From contig NZ_CP100756.1 in the NCBI RefSeq assembly GCF_024266705.1, forward strand, positions 1,240,001 to 1,304,000: a DNA stretch of 64,000 bases. The letters are read 5' to 3'. The notes beneath the pieces are model-generated. The model was given only the letters and a program-made list of their open reading frames with translations, did no database searches and had not been told where the DNA came from. This DNA comes from Natrinema gelatinilyticum (GTDB taxonomy: Archaea > Halobacteriota > Halobacteria > Halobacteriales > Natrialbaceae). Of this stretch, positions 23,493-30,950 are shown in pieces (within the stretch, counting starts at the first letter, position 1; each line of letters starts with the position of its first letter). The translations under genes and the position numbers were made by a program.

Positions 23493-24500
23493 AACAGTAG
23501 GTGCCGAAGTAGCTAAGTCGTCGTTTTCGTCGTCGGTGACGAATCAACAGTATGATCCATGCGACCGAGGCAAAACACCTATCTCGTGCAGCTACCTCTC
23601 TGTTGTTCACGCGGCTCGATTTTGCGACGAAATCGAACGGGCAGTATTCGAGCGAGGACTTTGAGAAAGTCCTCGCTCGAAGTGCCTTCGACGGCGAGTT
23701 TGTCCATACGACCGCGAAAGAACTGCAGCTCGCTCGAGGAGAAGACATTGACCTTCAGCAACGGAGTCCGCTCGCGAAATCGCTTCTCTACCATCTTCGT
23801 GGATTAAGCCCGGACGCCATCGACGCCCAGTTCGATGGCGTTCGGGCAGCCACGTTCGCTCACGCCCGCCAGCAGCGGGCGTTCGCTCGTCCTGTCGACG
23901 TCGCGCTCGATATTCACGAGTGGCTCTACTACGGCTCGGCCGAGACACCGCACGTCTGTGCGATCAATCCAGACCGTGGAACGAACCTTGCCTACGCATT
24001 TGTGACGCTCTGTGTCGTCGATCCAGCGGTTCGGCTGACACTGGCGTAGGAATCGATCGAGGCGGATGACTCCCGCACGTTGCGGGAGTCCATCCGCCGA
24101 CTCATCGAGATCGCTCGCCAGTTCGTCCAGATCAACCGCGTCTACTGCGACCGGAGTTTCTACCGGGTTTCACTTGTTCAAACATTGGCTGATCTGGACG
24201 TCAGGTTCGTCGTACGCGCGCCGAAGACACCGGGCGTCAAGCGCGTGCTTGACGCCCATGACGAGGAGACATTCGTCACCAACTACGAGATGGTCCGGAA
24301 ACAACCACCGACGGGACGAATATCGGTAACACTCGTCGTCGTCCCGCACCGAACGCGGGACGACGACTCGTTCTGTCTGGTAACGAACTGTGACGTCTCG
24401 GTGGAGTTCGCCGAACCGTTTGCGGAAGCGTACCGCCGTCGCTGGGGAATAGAGACGTCCTATCGGAAGATCGGAGAGTTTCTCCCGCGAACGTCGGCTA

Positions 24501-25651
24501 ATGATCAAGATAACTTTTGCAAATATGGACTGAGGAATTGATCGATCCAGGACTTGGCAAATCCGAGTCGGTCGGTAAGGGTGTCGAAGAGACGGCGAGC
24601 GAGAGTTCGGAACGCGCTCTCGCTCGCCACCACGATTGGCGAGGCAGTGCGTTTGAGTACTTTCCAGACCTGTTCAATCGGGTTGAGATGCGGTGAGCCG
24701 ACCGGAAGAAAGACGAGATCAATACCGAGTTGATGTGCGCGTTTGCGCGTGTGTTCACAGATGTGAGACGAGAAGTTATCCAAGACGAGCAGAATCCGCG
24801 TTCCCGGATTCTGCTCGCGGACTTGCTCCAAGAGCGCACAGATGTTCTCTTTCGATTGATCTTCAGGGAACGTCAGGACACTTTCGCCGGTGAGCGTATA
24901 GCATCCGACCGCTGGTTCGTCAAGCTTCACCAGCGGTCGTTCCAGTGTCGGATCATCAACGTACCACAGTCGATGCGAATTGTCGTATGGTTGTGGATGC
25001 GAAGCATCACAAAAACCGACGACAGTTCCCCCATCCGTGCAAATATCGTCGTCGAGGACCCATCCTTCGTCCTCATCATCAGGACGCTTGTTATGTGCCG
25101 TCTCTGTCTCCTCGTCGAACGCGTCTGCGACGCGTTCTTCGAGGATTTCATCTGCGTTTTCTGGCCGAGAGGGGCGCTTTGGACGTGGTTTAGCGTAGGA
25201 CAGACCGAGATTCCGGAGGAATCGACCGAGATAATCCGGATGGTACTCTACACCGAACTCTTCGTCCAAGAGCTGATGAACTTCCTGTGCTTTCCAGGGT
25301 TGCCCCTCCCGGAGAAGTTCTAAAAGACGCTCTTGTTCCTCGTCACCGAGCTTCGGGGGCCTTCCGCCCCCGAAGTTCGGTGTCAACTGACCAAGTCCGC
25401 CATCGTTCCATCGACGCGCCCAGCGACTTCCAGTCGACGCAGATTTGCCAACGTCGTCGGCTGCTTCCTCGTACGTTGCTCCCTTGTAGAGACGTTTGAC
25501 AAAGGTGAGTCGCTTGATGATCTTTGGATCGTCTGCTTCGTCCAGCAGACGATCCAACTCCTGCTCACTTAGATGACGAACAAGATCGCCTCGCCGGTCT
25601 CCTCCCATTACTCGCCCGTCTCAGTCTATGCCCATAACTTCCGTCACTCAT
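24501..25651 (-). mobile_element. IS630-family insertion sequence with TA target duplication
   Basis: Imperfect terminal repeats start ATGA and reach ACTGAG at both ends. TA is present at 24499-24500 and 25652-25653. Restored, the target is GGCTAGCC, containing the CTAG preferred by IS630 elements. The flanks make 14-bp exact inverse arms around the TA (CCGCGAACGTCGGC and GCCGACGTTCGCGG). Confidence 0.75.
24505..25608 (-). CDS. IS630-family transposase
   Basis: The 367-residue protein has an N-terminal HTH (YKGATYEEAADDVGKSASTG), a second HTH region with GRPPKLGDEEQERLLELL, and the DDE core GFCDASHPQP, ILLVLDNFSSHICEHT and LPVGSPHLNPIEQVWKVLKR. All three acidic residues are present and the frame is complete, so it may still be active. 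Its stop lies in the left terminal repeat. Confidence 0.93.
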   Translation of the reverse strand: MGGDRRGDLVRHLSEQELDRLLDEADDPKIIKRLTFVKRLYKGATYEEAADDVGKSASTGSRWARRWNDGGLGQLTPNFGGGRPPKLGDEEQERLLELLREGQPWKAQEVHQLLDEEFGVEYHPDYLGRFLRNLGLSYAKPRPKRPSRPENADEILEERVADAFDEETETAHNKRPDDEDEGWVLDDDICTDGGTVVGFCDASHPQPYDNSHRLWYVDDPTLERPLVKLDEPAVGCYTLTGESVLTFPEDQSKENICALLEQVREQNPGTRILLVLDNFSSHICEHTRKRAHQLGIDLVFLPVGSPHLNPIEQVWKVLKRTASPIVVASESAFRTLARRLFDTLTDRLGFAKSWIDQFLSPYLQKLS

Positions 25652-26316
25652 TAGCCGACGTTCGCGGTGCGGCTGTTCGAGTTTCTGTTCGCTGTGGCGT
25701 TGTACAATCTTTGGATTCTGGTGTGTCTGGTTCTCGTTGAGCAGCGAGTATTGACCGACCGGCCGGCAGTCTCGACAGCCCTGTTTCGGCTATTTGTATT
25801 GTCTCTTCCAGACAGTTAGCAGAGAGTGCGGCGGCCGACCCGGGTCAGCACGCCGCTGCCGACTAGCAAGGCTACATTCATTCCCTTCTGCGGTCAATTG
25901 ATTGTCTGATGAATGTGTTTGCTCAAGGAGTGAACACTAGTTGACTGGTTAATCTTGACCCTGCGGTCGGGAACTGGACGCATCTGTTTGGAGGTTCGGC
26001 ACCTACTGTTCAGTCGTGGGTTTTGCGCCTGTTCAGCACTATAACACGGTCACAATCATTGCCGGGCCTGCGCGGACCTGCTGCCGAAGTGCGCGAAAAG
26101 CTGTCGGGAGATAACCGCGGCCTGATTTCGGCAGAACCGGGTCGCGGACCGAGCCGGGCCCGGGGTTAGTCGGACGCGCGAGAACACCCGAACACCGCGG
26201 TCGATCTCCTCGATTCGGATAAAAGTACGCGTCAACGGCACTCACAAAGCCGGTGCTGATGCCGGTGCCGGTGCCGTTGACGGTTCATCGTCCCTGGGCA
26301 AGTGGGGGCAGCGCTG

Positions 26317-27306
26317 CTAACAGGACGCTTCCTGTCCGCAGTAGGAATCCTGCTCGTCGTAGTCGATAGAGGCCTCTGCGACCGTCTCGCCGTTCAGGGT
26401 GAGCGTCACGGTGGCCGTACAGTCCGGTTCGAGTTCGGTCCTGAACTCGGTCGAACTGTTCGCGCCGACGGTCAGTCCATCGGTGGAGCCACCGTCGCTG
26501 CCGCCGTCCGAACCACCGTCGCTGCCGCCGTCCGAACCGCTCCTGGCGTCGGCGACGATCTGGTTGATTTTCTCGACCTTGTCCGCCGCGTTGTTCAGCG
26601 CGTCGACCGCTTCCTGCGCCGCCGCGCCGAGGCTATCTTTTAGACGTTTCGCCTCTTTGCGCGCCTCTTCGGGCGTGCTGACCGGGTTGGCGATGTCCGT
26701 ACCGATCTTTTGCTGAGCCTGTGCGTTGATCTCGTTGACGACTTTCGTGAAGATTTCGTCTTGAAGGGTGCTCGCCGTGTCGGCGGTGATCGCGTCGATC
26801 GTGCCGATCTTCTCGACGTTCTTGAGCTTCTCGTTGATGCTCTCGATGATCCCATTGATCTCCTGAACGGCCGCCTCGTTACCGCCGCCGGAGCCGCCAT
26901 CGTCTCCGGAACTGCCATCGTCTCCGGAACTGCCATCGTCTCCGGAGCCGCCATCATCTCCGGAACTACCGTCGTTTCCGGAGCCACCGTCGTCTCCGGA
27001 GCCACCGTCGTCTCCAGAGCCGCCCGAGTTGTACAGCGGCGTCCCTTCGTTTGCGAGCGTTACTGGTTGGTCGGCGTTGTTTTCGACGTGGAACGTTGCG
27101 TATTCGCGGGCGGCGTCGACACATTCGGCTACGAGCGTAATCGCGCTCGGATCGATGTCGGTTGATTGAGTGGGAGAAGCCATTGATTCGGACCCATCGT
27201 TATCGACCGTTGCAGAAACACCGAGGGCGCCACTTCCGAGTAACGCGCCACTTGTCGCGATCATCTTCAGGCTATTCCGTCGTGAGAGTGGGGTTCCGTC
27301 TACCAT
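26317..27306 (-). CDS. Tat-exported repeat-rich surface protein
   Basis: The 329 residues start with a twin-arginine signal (SRRNSLK at 8-14, then ATSGALLGSGALGVSA). A short domain (50-93) follows, then seven or so six-residue GSSGDD/GGSGDD units (95-142), a helical domain of about 110 residues (NEINAQAQQK, QEAVDALNNAADKVEKINQI), a DGGS repeat (259-275) and a C-terminal beta domain with LEPDCTATVTLTLNGETVA. Cys at 62, 296, 323 and 329 may form disulfides. It is probably an extracellular or cell-surface protein. No catalytic motif is seen. AT-rich DNA lies upstream. Confidence 0.75.
   Translation of the reverse strand: MVDGTPLSRRNSLKMIATSGALLGSGALGVSATVDNDGSESMASPTQSTDIDPSAITLVAECVDAAREYATFHVENNADQPVTLANEGTPLYNSGGSGDDGGSGDDGGSGNDGSSGDDGGSGDDGSSGDDGSSGDDGGSGGGNEAAVQEINGIIESINEKLKNVEKIGTIDAITADTASTLQDEIFTKVVNEINAQAQQKIGTDIANPVSTPEEARKEAKRLKDSLGAAAQEAVDALNNAADKVEKINQIVADARSGSDGGSDGGSDGGSDGGSTDGLTVGANSSTEFRTELEPDCTATVTLTLNGETVAEASIDYDEQDSYCGQEASC
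26884..27024. repeat. 18-bp tandem repeat coding the Gly-Ser-Asp linker
   Basis: About seven tandem 18-bp units of the type TCGTCTCCGGAACTGCCA (plus strand) code for GSSGDD/GGSGDD. Copies are similar but not identical, so they can expand or shrink by slippage without losing frame. A second, shorter repeat near 26488-26540 codes DGGS. Confidence 0.8.
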
Positions 27307-28229
27307 GTTTTACTTCCCTAGCTGGAACTTTGTCCGTGACCAGTTAGGGTAAGAAGTGGTCATGGTTTTTATTAATATTATTATTCGAGTATTAAACAGT
27401 TGTAGAGTTGTACGTTTTGTGAGTCGGATGCATTAATCAGATATTTCACGCCCTGTCAGTGCTAATTATTGGAAAAGAGGACAAAATTGAAAGCGTAGAT
27501 GGCGAACACGTCCGAGCGAACCACGCCCCATCAGAATGGTACGGTCGAGAGACCTGACGAAACGGATGCCGTCGGATCCGGTACACCTCGTCGTAATGTT
27601 TCGGTTCACCACGAAAATTCACAGTGAGAGCCCGTTCGGACGGCGGACGATGGTGCGCTCTCTCGGCGGGTGAAACGGGAACCCCCGAGACGAGTGCCAC
27701 CGACGTTCGTGGGGCTCGAACGTCGGTTCGCGACCGAAACCACACCGCATACCGGTACGAACGGGGACGAAAAGCTAATTTGGTAGCACTGATACTCCCT
27801 CCGACGAGCGGGATGGAGGACAGGGACACGCTGTTCGGCCGGTATTACGGATTGTCCACGGAAGAAAGGACTCGGTGGGCCATCGTTTCTGCCGATTGGC
27901 TCGTCGTCCGTAAGCCGTGCTTGCCAGAGCGCCTCCCGCACCGTTTACCGTGTTGCAACGATTGATCAAAATAAAATAACACGAGTGACGCCCGACGCAG
28001 TCGCACTCACTGTCGATAACCCCGACGACGACCGAAGTCGATCGAACCGTCTACGCGAACGGTATCCACGACGCAACGACGTCGGTTCTGATCCCTCGAG
28101 GATCGATCGGACTCGGCGTACGATCCCCCGGTCAGCGTCCGTAAGGCGCTCATCGACAGAGTGACCCACTATCGGAGTGACCGAGTGCCGACGGACCGGG
28201 CGGGCACGGGAGACACCGCACCGACAGCG
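27307..28229. other. 923-bp stretch without a supported gene
   Basis: 27360-27440 is AT-rich (ATTAATATTATTATTC) and likely holds the promoter of the Tat-exported protein. 27480-28160 contains frames on both strands, but none with convincing domains or haloarchaeal codon pattern. A 67-residue frame at 27966-28169 (minus) is the best small candidate but is unsupported. Confidence 0.5.
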
Positions 28230-28844
28230 TTACGTGCTATCCGGGCCGAATACCGGCTCCTCGTGAGAAACTCGAGCAGCATACATCCCGACGACGCCGC
28301 CGACCGCACCGAACACCATCGGATAGAACGTTCCGGCGAATCCGATCGCCAGAAGCAGGTCGGGCTGCATCGGTCCCTCGCCGAGATCGATAGCGAATAC
28401 GGTCGTGCCGAGAAGGACGATCGGCAAGTAGCCGATCATGATGGAGGTTCCCGTGAGAGCGGCGTCGGCTGTCGAGACCAGGTCGTGTCGCACGTACACC
28501 GTGACCGACGCGCCAGCGACGAGCAAGATCAGTATCGGGATCACGTACAACAACAGAGTGCTGCCACCCTCGGCGGAGACGAAGTTGTGGTTCGGCTCGA
28601 GTGCTTGCAGGATGCTATACTGTGGCACATCGATGGGGACGTTGTGGGCATTGTAGAACAACATACCAATCATTTCGACGGAGAGAGACTCGCTGGCGGC
28701 AAGCTCCAGTGCCTCGAACTGCTTGCTCGACGTGACGTCGCCGATCGCGGCGACGTAGGCGAGAACATAGCCGGCAATCCACGCGAGAGAACCAGCTAAC
28801 GCCCCGACGACTATCATGGCTTTCGATTCGGAATCGATCAACAT
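28230..28844 (-). CDS. Hypothetical membrane protein
   Basis: The 204 residues have a short N-terminus (MLIDSESKAM), TM helices at about 10-32 and 92-117, two more at about 130-150 and 157-178, and a polar loop of about 60 residues after TM1. I do not recognise a function. An alternative start at 28871 would add nine residues. AT-rich DNA (28865-28920) upstream suggests a strong promoter in an accessory region. Confidence 0.6.
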   Translation of the reverse strand: MLIDSESKAMIVVGALAGSLAWIAGYVLAYVAAIGDVTSSKQFEALELAASESLSVEMIGMLFYNAHNVPIDVPQYSILQALEPNHNFVSAEGGSTLLLYVIPILILLVAGASVTVYVRHDLVSTADAALTGTSIMIGYLPIVLLGTTVFAIDLGEGPMQPDLLLAIGFAGTFYPMVFGAVGGVVGMYAARVSHEEPVFGPDST

Positions 28845-29353
28845 GCAAATTAAGAGTGATCCATAGTACAAAATAATTTCGGATTTTCAGTAAATAATAA
28901 TTATTAATTATTTGAAAAGATATACTGAAGTTCAGTTCATCGTCACGGGTTCGAGACGGATTCGATGTGCAACTGGTGCTGTCGTCCGATCTATTCAAAG
29001 TGGAGAGTACCGCACCGGTTCGTGATGGAGTGACCGCTGGATCACCCACGTCGGCCGCATTCAGTCGTCGACCACGACGAGGAGAATTGACCGACGCGAC
29101 GAGTAGGTACTAGAGATGATCGAACTCGTCAGTTGTACTGATTCCACAGGAACCAGTTGTATCGTCGACTGCGTCGACGGCTGGAGTGCCGAAAACGGAG
29201 ATCACAGCCAGACCACTGGATGCGAGGGTGGGACACCGCGGTTACGGCTGGAGCGACTCTCACCCTCGAGCCTCTGGGTCACAGCCGGATGACTGAGGTC
29301 GGGCGCCGGACCGAGTTGGAGCGAGTCGGCGTAACTCGACGTCGCACCCGAAA
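28845..29353. other. Gene-free stretch upstream of membrane protein
   Basis: 28862-28925 is AT-rich (ATAATAATTATTAATTATTT), unusual for this genome, and is likely promoter DNA. The rest (28930-29353) has only frames of unnatural composition. I see no gene, hairpin cluster or repeat in it. Confidence 0.5.
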
Positions 29354-29725
29354 TCAAGTACGAACCGCAGCACCGACGGTACCGGCGACCGCGCTCTCGA
29401 GGGCCATGAAAAGGGAAATCGCGACGGCAAGCGCGAAGATCCCGAGGCCGGCGGTGCCGGCGATCGCGCCGCCGAGCGGACCTAGTGCGATCCCGGCCAG
29501 GCCGACTGCGACGCCGATGAGCAGTCCGCCGATGATACCGCCGAGCGAGCCGGCGAGTAGCCCGTGCCAGAAACCGCTTCCCAGACCGCCGCCGGCCATG
29601 TAGCCGGCGACGAACCCACCGATCAGCCCGGCAGCGAGCTGGCCGATGCCGGGGACGACGAGCCCGATGATTCCGAAGACGGTTACGACGAGGAAGCCGA
29701 TGAAGACGGCACGCCAGTCGGTCAT
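29354..29725 (-). CDS. DUF5518 family membrane protein
   Basis: The 123 residues are almost all hydrophobic and glycine-rich: VFIGFLVVTVFGIIGLVVPG, GLIGGFVAGYMAGGG, then HGLLAGSLGGIIGGLLIG and further TM helices. These features match DUF5518, a halobacterial family of small membrane proteins of unknown function. It is divergent from the NOG1-like GTPase gene. Confidence 0.8.
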   Translation of the reverse strand: MTDWRAVFIGFLVVTVFGIIGLVVPGIGQLAAGLIGGFVAGYMAGGGLGSGFWHGLLAGSLGGIIGGLLIGVAVGLAGIALGPLGGAIAGTAGLGIFALAVAISLFMALESAVAGTVGAAVRT

Positions 29726-29776
29726 ACTGAATCAGACGACGGCGAGGGGGATAAGCTCGCGGCGGACAACGAACGG

Positions 29777-29786
29777 CCTTTTATGA
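29777..29786 (+). promoter_or_regulatory. TATA box of the NOG1-like GTPase gene
   Basis: CCTTTTATGA lies about 22-31 bp before the ATG at 29808, the position expected for a leaderless haloarchaeal promoter. Confidence 0.5.
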
Positions 29787-29807
29787 GCGCGCGTTCTACC
29801 TCTGACC

Positions 29808-30791
29808 ATGATTTTCGAAGACCTTCCGACCACGCCCACGTCGGAAGAGCTGATCGACAAGGCGTTTTCGCGGGCGGCACGGGCTGGCAAGGCAAAGGGC
29901 GGCCTTGAGGCCCAGCAGTCGATGCTCCAGACGGCAGCCAACATCATCTCGGACAACTTAGAAAACGTCGTGACGGCGTGGCCGGACTTCGAGTACGACG
30001 CACATCCGTTCTACTACGAGCTGGCGGACGCGATCGTCGACGTCGACCGACTCCGACAGAGCCTCTCCGAAGTGATGTGGGCCAGCCGGAAGGCTCGCGA
30101 GATCCACGAGGAGTACCAGCCCCGCTTGCGTAAGACCGACGTCGACACGGCGCGCAAACACCGGAAACAGGCCTTCGCCCGACTCGCGGACATCGTCGAA
30201 CAGATCGACGACGAACTCCTGTACATCAACGAGTCGCGAAACGATCTTCGCGACTTGCCCGACATCAACCCCGACGCGCCGACGATCGTCGTCGCCGGCT
30301 ATCCCAACGTCGGCAAGTCCTCACTCGTCAACGAAGTCACCAGCGCCCGCGGCGAAACCGCGTCGTATCCGTTCACGACGAAGGGAATCGGTCTCGGCCA
30401 TTTCGAGCGCGACCACATCCGCTACCAGATCGTCGATACCCCCGGCCTGCTCGACCGGCCACCGGCGGAGCGCAACGCGATCGAATCGCAGGCGGTCAGC
30501 GCGATCGAACACCTCGCCGACTGCATGCTCGTCATGGTCGATCCTACCGGCGAGTGCGGCTATCCGATCGGCTCGCAGCTCGAGCTTCGGGACTCGATCG
30601 CGGCTCAGTTCGAGGACGTCCCCGTCTTTACGGTCGCGAACAAGGCGGATCGATTCGACCCGAACGAACTGGACGAGGCGATCGCGGCCGATTACAGGAT
30701 GAGCGTCGAAACGGGCGAGAACGTTGAGACCGTTCTCGAGGCGGCCGTCGAGGCGATCGATTACGAACCCGAGTTGCCGTTCGAGGGGTGA
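29808..30791 (+). CDS. NOG1-like ribosome-assembly GTPase
   Basis: The 327 residues have an N-terminal helical domain (1-155, TPTSEELIDKAFSRAARAG) and a TRAFAC GTPase domain: G1 GYPNVGKSSLVN, G2 region with PFTTKGIGLGH, G3 DTPGLLD, G4 NKADRF. This matches archaeal NOG1, a large-subunit assembly factor. No C-terminal extension of the eukaryotic type is present. It is transcribed away from DUF5518. Confidence 0.9.
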   Translation: MIFEDLPTTPTSEELIDKAFSRAARAGKAKGGLEAQQSMLQTAANIISDNLENVVTAWPDFEYDAHPFYYELADAIVDVDRLRQSLSEVMWASRKAREIHEEYQPRLRKTDVDTARKHRKQAFARLADIVEQIDDELLYINESRNDLRDLPDINPDAPTIVVAGYPNVGKSSLVNEVTSARGETASYPFTTKGIGLGHFERDHIRYQIVDTPGLLDRPPAERNAIESQAVSAIEHLADCMLVMVDPTGECGYPIGSQLELRDSIAAQFEDVPVFTVANKADRFDPNELDEAIAADYRMSVETGENVETVLEAAVEAIDYEPELPFEG

Positions 30792-30950
30792 GGGACCGTC
30801 GAACGACTCGCGTTCGAGTGCCAGTTCGGCGAACATCGATCGGTTAGCCGTTCACAAACTTCGATCGTTCATACGGACTACTGTAAGTCATTGCCGGTGC
30901 AACCGCGACCGTCCTGCGATTGCACCGGTACATCGGTACAGCAGACCGTA

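Larger units (their letters stand above)
23552..25819 (+). pseudogene. ISH3-like transposase, interrupted and with in-frame stop
   Basis: The first part (23552-24049) reads MIHATEAKHLSRAATSLLFT and DIHEWLYYGSAETPH, and ends at an amber codon (24047-24049). The same frame continues ESIEADDSR, NRVYCDRSFYRVSL (second catalytic Asp) and EAYRRRWGIETSYR (catalytic Glu with the YxxRxxxE pattern). At 24500 the IS630 insertion breaks it. The C-terminus resumes at 25654: TFAVRLFEFLFAVALYNLWI to the stop at 25819. The DDE fold and the order of motifs fit ISH3/IS4-superfamily transposases. It cannot be functional. Confidence 0.75.
23493..26010 (+). mobile_element. ISH3-like insertion sequence, interrupted by an IS630 element
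   Basis: The ends are AACAGTAGGTGCCGAA (23493-23508) and its exact inverse TTCGGCACCTACTGTT (25995-26010). With the adjacent hairpin arms the inverted identity is 26 bp. Without the inner element the IS is about 1365 bp, a normal size. No target duplication is visible. The element interrupts a palindrome and ends right in its centre. Confidence 0.7.

Noticed and set aside
26039..26245. 68-codon minus frame after the ISH3-like element
   Set aside because: No domain, no Shine-Dalgarno sequence, and it lies in the remains of a mobile element; tested as a possible TnpB piece but shows no TnpB motif.
27624..27965. 113-codon plus frame in the gene-free stretch
   Set aside because: Composition not protein-like, competing frames on the other strand, and no recognisable motif.
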